Part shown: piece by piece, positions 1 through 5,271 of the stretch
Position numbering within the stretch: position 1 is the first letter of the stretch
Layout of the letters: the number at the start of each line of letters is the position of its first letter
NCBI GenBank assembly: GCA_003646715.1
Contig: QMLL01000103.1
Coordinates: forward strand, 1-6,403
DNA length: 6,403 nucleotides
Source: Deltaproteobacteria bacterium
GTDB taxonomy: Bacteria > Desulfobacterota > Syntrophobacteria > B119-G9
Direction: 5' to 3'
Position numbers and translations under genes: made by a program
Notes under the pieces: generated by a model
What the model was told of the DNA's origin: nothing
Database searches by the model: none
What the model saw: only the letters and a program-made list of their open reading frames with translations

Positions 1-272
1 AAAGTTACCATGCACCCTATGGGCATACCTTCTCTCAGCTTAAACGAAGCTATCGACTTTCGAGCCCTTGTAATAACAGGCTTCTGCCCGGCAATAAGAC
101 TCAACTCTTCAACTGCCCTATCCAGTACCTTTATATTATGAATCGCTTCCCCTAAGCCCATGTTCAGCACGATCTTTTCAAGCTTAGGGATCTGCATTGG
201 ATTCTTGTAATTGTACTGTTTCTGTAACTGAGGAGCAATTTCCTTAATGTATTTTTCCCTTAATTTCCCCAT
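1..272 (-). CDS. rplE: 50S ribosomal protein L5 (uL5), 5' part, cut by window edge
   Basis: uL5 binds 5S rRNA and sits in the central protuberance of the large subunit, where it contacts the P-site tRNA and bridges to the small-subunit head. The visible 90 codons begin MGKLREKYIKEIAPQL and continue through KIVLNMGLGEA (about residues 32-42), the stretch GQKPVITRARKSIASFKLRE (about 62-81) and GMPIGCMVT at the edge. These are the familiar N-terminal half of the family, which is usually about 180 residues, so roughly half is missing at the left edge. The ATG at 270-272 has a GGGAG-type ribosome binding site about 9 bases upstream. It lies 50 bases after the rplX stop, as in most spc operons. Nothing in the visible part is broken. 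Confidence 0.97.
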   Translation of the reverse strand, partial: MGKLREKYIKEIAPQLQKQYNYKNPMQIPKLEKIVLNMGLGEAIHNIKVLDRAVEELSLIAGQKPVITRARKSIASFKLREGMPIGCMVT

Positions 273-322
273 ATTATAAACACTCCCAAAACATCGTCAC
301 ATCAATAACGAGCATCTCCGGC

Positions 323-679
323 TTACTCATCCAGAATTTCACCACATTTCTTGCAGTAACGAACCTTCCTTCCGTCTTCGAGCATTTTCCTTCCGACTCT
401 GGTCGGATCGGTGCACTTTGTACATATAACCATCAGGTTCGATATATGGATCGAAGCCTCCTTTTCAAGGATACCACCCTGCCCTGTTTGAGGACTCGGA
501 CGAAGGTGCCTTTTCACCATATTAACTTTTTCTACTACTGCCCTGTCCTTCTTGCGTATAACCCGAAGGACCTTTCCGGACTTTCCCTTTTCTTTGCCGG
601 CAATAACTATAACGGTATCACCTTTTTTAAGGTGATACTTTTTCTTGTGAGGTTCAATTTTCTTAGCATGTTTTCCCAT
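323..679 (-). CDS. rplX: 50S ribosomal protein L24 (uL24), four-cysteine form
   Basis: uL24 is an assembly-initiating protein that binds the 5' end of 23S rRNA and lies near the exit of the peptide tunnel. The 118-residue product has a basic N-terminal extension (about residues 1-16), then a KOW-type segment with KKGDTVIVIAGKEKGKSGKV (about 18-37) and VEKVNMVKRHLRPS (about 49-62). The C-terminal part carries cysteines at 86, 89, 109 and 112 as two CxxC pairs (CTKC and CKKC), a zinc-ribbon-like arrangement known in some bacteria, for example Thermus, and absent in E. coli L24. The ATG shares one base with the rplN stop (TAATG). A GAGGTG ribosome binding site ends 5 bases upstream, inside rplN, so translation is probably coupled. 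Metal binding is inferred from the motif only. Confidence 0.98.
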   Translation of the reverse strand: MGKHAKKIEPHKKKYHLKKGDTVIVIAGKEKGKSGKVLRVIRKKDRAVVEKVNMVKRHLRPSPQTGQGGILEKEASIHISNLMVICTKCTDPTRVGRKMLEDGRKVRYCKKCGEILDE

Positions 680-1047
680 TACAACACCTCAGGTGCCAAA
701 GATATTATTTTCATGAAGTTCTTGGCTCTCAGTTCTCTTGCAACCGGTCCGAAAATACGAGTCCCGATCGGTTCTTTTGCCGCATTAATCAATACCGCAG
801 AGTTATCGTCGAACTTGATGTATGACCCATCAGGTCTTCGGATTTCCTTCTTGGTGCGAACAACCACTGCTCTCATTACATCACCTTTTTTGACTTTCGA
901 GTTCGGGATGGCTTCCTTGACGGAAACTACGATAATGTCCCCGATGGTCGCGTAGCGCTTACCTGTGCTACCCAGGACCTTTATGCAGTAGAGCTTCTTC
1001 GCACCGGAATTATCAGCAGCCAGAAGCTTGGTTTCTTGTTGTATCAT
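679..1047 (-). CDS. rplN: 50S ribosomal protein L14 (uL14)
   Basis: uL14 binds 23S rRNA next to bL19 on the subunit interface and takes part in an intersubunit bridge; it is also the docking site of the silencing factor RsfS. The 122-residue product has the standard length. It opens MIQQETKLLAADNSGAKKL, carries GDIIVVSVKEAIPNSKVKKG at about 36-55 and the family signature region PDGSYIKFDDNSAVLIN at about 72-88, and ends with RELRAKNFMKIISLAPEVL. The ATG has an AGAGGG-type ribosome binding site about 9-10 bases upstream in the 63-base gap after rpsQ. The stop overlaps the rplX start by one base. The wording (KKLYCIKVLGSTGKRY and IPNSKVKKG) resembles Desulfobacterota-type L14; this is an impression, not a search result. 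Confidence 0.98.
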   Translation of the reverse strand: MIQQETKLLAADNSGAKKLYCIKVLGSTGKRYATIGDIIVVSVKEAIPNSKVKKGDVMRAVVVRTKKEIRRPDGSYIKFDDNSAVLINAAKEPIGTRIFGPVARELRAKNFMKIISLAPEVL

Positions 1048-1110
1048 CTTACTCTACCCTCTCTAACCAGTTTGTCTAACCAAGAGAAAAGTCAACAAAT
1101 GCTACACAGG

Positions 1111-1380
1111 TTACACTTTTGCTCGTTCAATAATTTCAACCACGATCCACCGCTTGGTTTTGCTCAGAGGACGACATTCCCTAACTTTTACTCGGTCCCC
1201 AATATGGCACCGGTTTTCGGCATCATGGGCTTTAACCTTCGTATATCGGCGAACGTATTTCTTGTATACCGGGTGCTTCACTAAACTTTGAATCTGCACA
1301 ACAGCAGTCTTATCCATCTTGTCGCTGACAACAACACCAATCAACGTTTTCCTGTTCTTTGTCTCACTCACTGCGTTCAT
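1111..1380 (-). CDS. rpsQ: 30S ribosomal protein S17 (uS17)
   Basis: uS17 is a primary binder of the 5' domain of 16S rRNA and helps early 30S assembly. The 89-residue product has the OB-fold opening RKTLIGVVVSDKMDKTAVVQ (about 10-29), the central HPVYKKYVRRYTKVKAHDAEN (about 36-56), and the S17 signature GDRVKVRECRPLSKTKRW (61-78). The length is usual for bacteria. The ATG lies 15 bases after the rpmC stop and is preceded by an AAGAGG ribosome binding site. A 63-base gap separates its stop from rplN; that gap holds the rplN ribosome binding site and a short direct repeat. No anomaly is seen in the protein. Confidence 0.98.
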   Translation of the reverse strand: MNAVSETKNRKTLIGVVVSDKMDKTAVVQIQSLVKHPVYKKYVRRYTKVKAHDAENRCHIGDRVKVRECRPLSKTKRWIVVEIIERAKV

Positions 1381-1395
1381 AAACTGGCCTCTTCT

Positions 1396-1599
1396 TTAGC
1401 TTGCTTCTGCCATTCTTTTCTTTTCATTAATTATTGTTTTCACTCGTGCTATGTCACGTCGAGTTTTCTTAAGCTGAGCCGTGTTATCAAGCTGACCCGT
1501 CGCGTGCTGAAATTTTAGATTAAACAGCGCTTCACTAAATTCTTTAAGCTTCGCTTCCAGTTCTTCTAAACTCATGTCTCTCAATTCACTAGCCCTCAT
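1396..1599 (-). CDS. rpmC: 50S ribosomal protein L29 (uL29)
   Basis: uL29 is a small two-helix protein at the rim of the peptide exit tunnel, beside uL23, where trigger factor and SRP dock. The 67-residue product reads MRASELRDMSLEELEAKL, then FSEALFNLKFQHATGQLDN (about 21-39), then a basic second helix with KKTRRDIARVKTIINEK (about 44-60), the characteristic helical-hairpin layout. Its ATG overlaps the rplP stop in an ATGA quartet. A strong AGGAGGG ribosome binding site sits about 10 bases upstream within the end of rplP, so re-initiation after L16 translation is likely. Confidence 0.97.
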   Translation of the reverse strand: MRASELRDMSLEELEAKLKEFSEALFNLKFQHATGQLDNTAQLKKTRRDIARVKTIINEKKRMAEAS

Positions 1600-2015
1600 A
1601 CTCTGGTCTCCCTCCTGGTAACAAACTTAGTGGCAATGGGGAGCTTATGAGAAGCAAGGCGAAACGCCTCGCGAGCAACATCCTCCTTAACCCCTTCCAT
1701 TTCGTAGAGGATCCTGCCAGGCTTAACCACTGCAACCCAACCTTCAGGAGAACCTTTACCCTTTCCCATTCGGGTTTCAGCGGGCTTTTTAGTAATGGGT
1801 TTATCCGGGAAAATCCTGATCCATATCTTACCACCCCTTTTGATATGCCTGGTCATGGCAATACGGGCGGCCTCGATTTGGTGAGCCGTCAGCCTTCCTC
1901 TTCCAAGAGCCTGTAAACCGTAGGACCCGAATGCCACAGTGGATCCACGATAGGCTTTTCCCCTAATTCGCCCTTTCTGTCTCTTTCTATATTTTATCCG
2001 TTTGGGTGCCAGCAT
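1596..2015 (-). CDS. rplP: 50S ribosomal protein L16 (uL16)
   Basis: uL16 lies between the peptidyl-transferase centre and the central protuberance and helps position A-site tRNA; it joins late in 50S assembly. The 139-residue product opens MLAPKRIKYRKRQKGRIRGK, has RGRLTAHQIEAARIAMTRHI (about 39-58), the invariant KIWIRIFPDKPITKKP (about 63-78) and RMGKGKGSPEGWVAVVKPG (82-100). Arg82 aligns with E. coli L16 Arg81, the residue hydroxylated by YcfD in that species; no hydroxylase is in the window. The ATG at 2013-2015 is chosen because AGGGAG ends 9 bases upstream. A second ATG at 2020-2022 is out of frame and only 2 bases from that site. The stop overlaps the rpmC start. Confidence 0.98.
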   Translation of the reverse strand: MLAPKRIKYRKRQKGRIRGKAYRGSTVAFGSYGLQALGRGRLTAHQIEAARIAMTRHIKRGGKIWIRIFPDKPITKKPAETRMGKGKGSPEGWVAVVKPGRILYEMEGVKEDVAREAFRLASHKLPIATKFVTRRETRV

Positions 2016-2064
2016 CTTTCATGTCTCCCTAGTTAAAAAAAAAGGTAAAATTAATCCGATAAAT

Positions 2065-2691
2065 CTACGGCAGTACCTCACCCTTAAATATCCACACCTT
2101 CACGCCTATAACACCGTAAGTGGTCTTGGCCAGCGCGGTACCATAATCGATATCAGCCCTCAAAGTATGAAGAGGCACTCTGCCTTCCCTGTACCATTCT
2201 CGTCTGGCCATCTCGGCACCTCCCAGTCGACCTGCACAGGATACCTTAATGCCCTGTGCGCCAAACTTCAGCGCCGTGGTTACAGCCTTTTTCATGGCTC
2301 GCCTGAAGGCAACCCTTCTTACCAGCTGCAATGCGATATTTTCTGCAACCAGAGTCGCATCGGTTTCAGGTTTTCTGACTTCCTGGATATCTATCAGGAT
2401 TTCACGCCCCACCATGTTTTCGAGATCATTTTTCAGTCGCTCGATCTCGGCTCCCTTCTTACCGATGACAATACCGGGACGTGCCGTATGAATCCTGATC
2501 TTAGCGATATTTGCCGCTCTCTCTATCTCAATTCTGGATATACCAGCATGAAACAGGCGTTCTTTTGTAAATCTCCTAATTTGCTTGTCTTCGTAAACAA
2601 GCTTATCGTATCCACGGTTTGCAAACCATTTTGAATCCCAGGTTCTAATTACCCCTAACCTAAAACCTATTGGATGTACCTTCTGACCCAA
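2065..2691 (-). CDS. rpsC: 30S ribosomal protein S3 (uS3), TTG start
   Basis: uS3 sits in the head of the 30S subunit, lining the mRNA entry channel and contributing to the ribosome's mRNA helicase activity. The 208-residue product opens with the standard GQKVHPIGFRLG. It contains a type II KH domain whose GxxG loop is GKKG at 77-80 (within RPGIVIGKKGAEIERL), and a basic FRRAMKKAV stretch where R130, R131 and K134 align with E. coli R131, R132 and K135 implicated in unwinding. The C-terminal domain has SCAGRLGGAEMARREWYREGR and TLRADIDYGTA. The start codon is TTG at 2689-2691. The conserved second residue onward, together with a near-perfect ribosome binding site just upstream, fixes it. It lies 50 bases after the rplV stop. 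Confidence 0.98.
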   Translation of the reverse strand: MGQKVHPIGFRLGVIRTWDSKWFANRGYDKLVYEDKQIRRFTKERLFHAGISRIEIERAANIAKIRIHTARPGIVIGKKGAEIERLKNDLENMVGREILIDIQEVRKPETDATLVAENIALQLVRRVAFRRAMKKAVTTALKFGAQGIKVSCAGRLGGAEMARREWYREGRVPLHTLRADIDYGTALAKTTYGVIGVKVWIFKGEVLP

Positions 2692-2702
2692 ATGCCACCT
2701 CC
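2692..2702 (-). promoter_or_regulatory. Ribosome binding site of rpsC, strong, paired with a TTG start
   Basis: On the coding strand GGAGGTGG occupies 2695-2702, followed by CAT and the TTG start. GGAGGTG matches the anti-Shine-Dalgarno end of 16S rRNA over seven bases, and the GGAGG core is 6 bases from the start codon. No in-frame ATG or GTG lies between this site and the conserved GQKVHPIG, so it decides the TTG start. Confidence 0.85.
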
Positions 2703-2741
2703 AGAAAATTTGCTGCTAAATTGTCAGTTACTTCTTAAAAT

Positions 2742-3074
2742 TTACCTCTCGTCCAGCACTACGGTTATATGACTCGTACGTTTCAGGATCCTGGATGCCC
2801 GCCCCATGGCTTTGGCCATCCACCTTTTCATCGTAGGACCCTGATCAACATAGATCTTCTTAACGTACAAACTGTCTACATCGATAACTTTTGTCTGCTC
2901 CGCATTCGCGATAGCAGACCTCAAAGTCTTGTCTATAAGTCTCGCTGCCTTCTTGGGTGTAAACTTCAGTATCGACAAAGCCTCGTCCACGTCTTTCCCC
3001 CGAATCAGATCAGCAACGAGACGGGCTTTTTGCGGCGAAATTCTTATATATTTTGATACCGCTCTTACTTCCAT
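2742..3074 (-). CDS. rplV: 50S ribosomal protein L22 (uL22)
   Basis: uL22 binds all six domains of 23S rRNA, and its long beta-hairpin lines the narrowest part of the peptide exit tunnel together with uL4. The 110-residue product opens MEVRAVSKYIRISPQKARLV, has DLIRGKDVDEALSILKFTPKKAA (about 22-44) and the helix TLRSAIANAEQ (about 50-60). The tunnel hairpin covers about 78-102, with GPTMKRWMAKAMGRASRILK followed by RTSHITVVL. This is the region where macrolide-resistance changes occur in other species; nothing here is obviously deleted or inserted. The ATG is only 3 bases after the rpsS stop, and its purine-rich ribosome binding site (AAGAAGGGG) lies in the end of rpsS, so coupling is likely. 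Confidence 0.98.
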   Translation of the reverse strand: MEVRAVSKYIRISPQKARLVADLIRGKDVDEALSILKFTPKKAARLIDKTLRSAIANAEQTKVIDVDSLYVKKIYVDQGPTMKRWMAKAMGRASRILKRTSHITVVLDER

Positions 3075-3077
3075 TAT

Positions 3078-3368
3078 CTACCCCTTCTTTCCTTTCACTC
3101 GCGATTTACGATCTCCTGCATGACCATAGAAAGTTCTTGTGGGGGCAAATTCACCTAGCTTATGTCCTACCATATTTTCTGTGATAAAAACCGGTATAAA
3201 CTTTTTTCCGTTATGAACGGCAATTGTAAGCCCCACGAACTCAGGCACAATCGTGGAACGGCGTGACCACGTTTTAATGACCCGCCTGTCATCCGTCTCT
3301 TTGGCCTTCAATACCTTCTTCATCAAGTGTTCATCTACAAATGGACCTTTTTTAAGTGACCTGGGCAC
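3078..3368 (-). CDS. rpsS: 30S ribosomal protein S19 (uS19), GTG start
   Basis: uS19 forms a complex with uS13 in the head of the 30S subunit and takes part in bridges to the large subunit near the A- and P-site tRNAs. The 96-residue product opens PRSLKKGPFVDEHLMKKV after the initiator, carries IKTWSRRSTIVPEFVG (about 31-46) and VHNGKKFIPVFITENMVG (about 51-68), and has the family signature HKLGEFAPTRTFYGHAG (69-85). The tail is basic. The start codon is GTG at 3366-3368. It directly precedes the conserved PRSLKKGPF and has a long purine-rich ribosome binding site, and no in-frame ATG lies upstream before the rplB stop 23 bases away. rplV follows after 3 bases. Confidence 0.98.
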   Translation of the reverse strand: MPRSLKKGPFVDEHLMKKVLKAKETDDRRVIKTWSRRSTIVPEFVGLTIAVHNGKKFIPVFITENMVGHKLGEFAPTRTFYGHAGDRKSRVKGKKG

Positions 3369-3372
3369 TTTT

Positions 3373-3382
3373 CCTTCTCCTC
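3373..3382 (-). promoter_or_regulatory. Ribosome binding site of rpsS, paired with a GTG start
   Basis: GAGGAGAAGG on the coding strand lies in the 23-base rplB-rpsS gap. Its AGGAG core is 8 bases from the GTG at 3366-3368. The match and spacing support initiation at GTG. Confidence 0.8.
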
Positions 3383-3391
3383 ACCGAAAGT

Positions 3392-4219
3392 CTATTTTCC
3401 ATACCTTCTGCGAATAATGTACTTGTCGCTCGGTTTTTTCCCTCGAGTCCTGTAACCCTTAGTTGGCATACCCCACGGGCTGCACGGATGTCTTCCACCG
3501 GAAGTCTTTCCTTCGCCACCACCGTGCGGATGGTCCACTGGGTTCATCGCCACACCTCGTACAGTGGGCCTGATACCCAACCACCTGGATCTACCTGCTT
3601 TACCAAACGAAACATTTTCATGATCCAGGTTTCCAACCTGACCTATGGTAGCCTTACACTCCAGCAGAACCATACGGACTTCACCGGACGGAAGCCTTAA
3701 CTGAGCGTACTTGCCTTCCTTTGCCATCAACTGGATAGCCGCACCAGCACTTCTTCCCAGCTGCCCTCCTCCGCCTATCTTCAGTTCCACATTATGAACT
3801 ATGGTACCGAGAGGAATATTCTTCAGCGGCATGGTGTTACCGGGTTTAATATCAGCATGCTCGCTGGAAATTACTGTGTCACCAACATTTAAACCAACCG
3901 GAGCAAGAATATAGCGCTTTTCACCATCCGCGTAATGCAACAGTGCAATCCTGGCAGACCTGTTCGGATCATATTCAATACTTGCCACTTTTGCAGGGAT
4001 ATCTATCTTATCCCTCTTAAAATCTATGATCCTGTACATCCTCTTGTGACCGCCACCTCTATGCCTGCAGGTAATGCGGCCATAACAGTTCCTTCCCCCT
4101 GTTTTCTTCAGAGGAACTACCAGGCTTTTCTCCGGCTTCTTCTTCGTAATTTCGTCGAAGGTCAAATAAGTTTGAAACCTTCTACCCGGTGAAGTAGGTT
4201 TAACTTTTCTTATTCCCAT
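3392..4219 (-). CDS. rplB: 50S ribosomal protein L2 (uL2)
   Basis: uL2 is one of the largest core proteins of the 50S subunit. It is needed for subunit association, tRNA binding and peptidyl-transferase function. The 275-residue product has the N-terminal OB-fold region (YLTFDEITKKKPEKSL, about 18-33; GRITCRHRGGGHKRMYRIID, 47-66; AKVASIEYDPNRSARIALL, 76-94) and the C-terminal SH3-like region (ELKIGGGGQLGRSAGAAIQL, 145-164). The signature RGVAMNPVDHPHGGGEG runs 221-237; D229 and H230 align with the E. coli D228/H229 pair important for activity. It ends with GYRTRGKKPSDKYIIRRR. The ATG has a GAGG ribosome binding site about 6 bases upstream and lies 49 bases after rplW. Length and motifs are entirely normal. 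Confidence 0.99.
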   Translation of the reverse strand: MGIRKVKPTSPGRRFQTYLTFDEITKKKPEKSLVVPLKKTGGRNCYGRITCRHRGGGHKRMYRIIDFKRDKIDIPAKVASIEYDPNRSARIALLHYADGEKRYILAPVGLNVGDTVISSEHADIKPGNTMPLKNIPLGTIVHNVELKIGGGGQLGRSAGAAIQLMAKEGKYAQLRLPSGEVRMVLLECKATIGQVGNLDHENVSFGKAGRSRWLGIRPTVRGVAMNPVDHPHGGGEGKTSGGRHPCSPWGMPTKGYRTRGKKPSDKYIIRRRYGK

Positions 4220-4268
4220 GATTTCCTCACGTATCTGCTTATCGCTGCCAAGCCGTCAGCTCAGTCAA

Positions 4269-4565
4269 CTAAACACCTTCAAAGAATTCAACTTTTTGAC
4301 CAGGTTTCAGTGTAACTATTGCCTTTTTCCAATCAGGTAATTTCCCCTGAAAGCGGCCCATGCGAACCTTCTTGCCTTTAAAATTCATTGTCCGCACATC
4401 TTCTACCGATACGTTAAATATCAACTCTACCGCCTTCCTGATCTGGATCTTGTTTGCTCGCCTATCAACTTCAAAGGTTATCTTATTGAATTCTTCCTTC
4501 AAGTCTGTGCTTTTTTCAGTAATCAGCGGACGACGAAGGATCTTGTATGCTTCTTCCTTTGTCAT
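4269..4565 (-). CDS. rplW: 50S ribosomal protein L23 (uL23)
   Basis: uL23 lies at the peptide tunnel exit and is the main docking site for trigger factor and the signal recognition particle. The 98-residue product reads MTKEEAYKILRRPLITEKST at the start, then FNKITFEVDRRANKIQIRKAVE (about 26-47) and the segment with VSVEDVRTMNFKGKKVRMGRF (about 53-73). It ends KKAIVTLKPGQKVEFFEGV. The length matches the bacterial family. The ATG shares the ATGA quartet with the rplD stop. Purine-rich GGAGG and AGGAAA stretches in the last codons of rplD could serve as the ribosome binding site, so translation is probably coupled to L4. Confidence 0.98.
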   Translation of the reverse strand: MTKEEAYKILRRPLITEKSTDLKEEFNKITFEVDRRANKIQIRKAVELIFNVSVEDVRTMNFKGKKVRMGRFQGKLPDWKKAIVTLKPGQKVEFFEGV

Positions 4566-5188
4566 TTTCCTAACGCCTCCTCAATTTTCCCAACGCCATC
4601 CTGGGAAAGGAGCAAATTCTCGTATTTCATCAGATCAAATACATTTATTCCTTCAGTGGACAAAACTTTAACCCATGGGATATTCCTGGCAGATTTTTCC
4701 ACTTTTTCGTCCCTGCCGTTGGTTACCACCAGAATACGCCCTTCCAGCTGTAAGTCACTAATTATCTGGAGAAAATCTTTCGTCTTGATTCTCTCCATGC
4801 TGAACTGGTCAACAACCATCATCTGGTTTTCTCTCAGCTTGTTACTAAGGGCGATTCTCAACGCCAGCTTGCGAACTTTTTTAGGAACCTTTAAAACGTA
4901 CTTTCTGGGTTTAGGACCAAAAACAACTCCTCCACCTCTCCACAATGGTGAGCGGATGGTTCCCGCTCTGGCACGCCCTGTTCCCTTTTGTCTCCAGGGT
5001 TTTCTACCGCCACCAGAGACTTCGCTTCTACCCTTGGTAGAAGCCGTGCCCGAGCGCCTGTTGGCCAATTGCATTCTCACAACTTCGTGGAGTATGTATG
5101 GCTTGTTGGGAGCGTTAAATACGTAGTCGCTTAGTTCGAGCTCCCCAACTTTTTCCCGTTTTATGTTGAATACATCAATAACCGGCAT
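4562..5188 (-). CDS. rplD: 50S ribosomal protein L4 (uL4)
   Basis: uL4 is an early-assembling 50S protein whose extended loop lines the exit tunnel opposite uL22; in E. coli it also represses the S10 operon. From the ATG at 5186-5188 the product has 208 residues and opens MPVIDVFNIKREKVGELELSD. The tunnel loop spans about 42-92, with NRRSGTASTKGRSEVSGGGR, KPWRQKGTGRARAGT, then IRSPLWRGGGVVFGP. The C-terminal globular part includes LRIALSNKLRENQMMVVDQF. The start is uncertain: an adjacent ATG at 5189-5191 and TTGs further upstream (to 5200, giving 212 residues) are in frame. The MPV start was preferred because family members usually begin M-P and because GAGG lies 6 bases upstream. The stop overlaps rplW by 4 bases. 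Confidence 0.95.
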   Translation of the reverse strand: MPVIDVFNIKREKVGELELSDYVFNAPNKPYILHEVVRMQLANRRSGTASTKGRSEVSGGGRKPWRQKGTGRARAGTIRSPLWRGGGVVFGPKPRKYVLKVPKKVRKLALRIALSNKLRENQMMVVDQFSMERIKTKDFLQIISDLQLEGRILVVTNGRDEKVEKSARNIPWVKVLSTEGINVFDLMKYENLLLSQDGVGKIEEALGK

Positions 5189-5194
5189 CATCAA

Positions 5195-5205
5195 CCTCAA
5201 TCCTT
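5195..5205 (-). promoter_or_regulatory. Ribosome binding region of rplD, start ambiguous
   Basis: On the coding strand AAGGA (5201-5205) is followed by TTGAGG. GAGG (5195-5198) is 6 bases from the ATG at 5188 and 3 bases from the ATG at 5191. AAGGA is 9 bases from the ATG at 5191. A further AAAGGA at 5210-5215 is 9 bases from the TTG at 5200. All three starts are therefore possible on spacing alone. Confidence 0.6.
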
Positions 5206-5271
5206 ATCATCCTTTAGCGCTTAGTCTTCCGTTCGTCATATTCCGGACTCGGTTACCAGATATAGTAGAAC

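Noticed and set aside
685..695. Short inverted repeat CACCT-C-AGGTG at the rplN-rplX junction
   Set aside because: The arms are separated by one base, so no hairpin can form. One arm is simply the GAGGTG ribosome binding site of rplX.
446..955. A 169-codon open frame on the plus strand, opposite rplX and rplN
   Set aside because: It is antisense to conserved genes and its translation has no recognisable motif. Its hydrophobic stretches mirror lysine-rich codons on the coding strand (AAA/AAG read as TTT/CTT).
1589..1834. An 81-codon minus-strand frame inside rplP
   Set aside because: It overlaps L16 in another frame. L16 is unmistakable and the alternative translation has no known motif.
2044..2058. 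Weak inverted repeat (GGTAAAATTAATCC) beside the A9/T9 run, considered as a terminator
   Set aside because: It is an AT-rich imperfect palindrome with no stable stem or loop, and the next gene of the operon follows directly.
2002..2634. A 210-codon open frame on the plus strand, opposite rpsC and rplP
   Set aside because: It lies wholly antisense to two certain ribosomal protein genes, shows no recognisable domain, and its start lies inside rplP. It is a by-product of codon use on the other strand.
4656..5126. A 156-codon open frame on the plus strand, opposite rplD
   Set aside because: It is the complement of the L4 gene and has no family resemblance, so it is a shadow frame.
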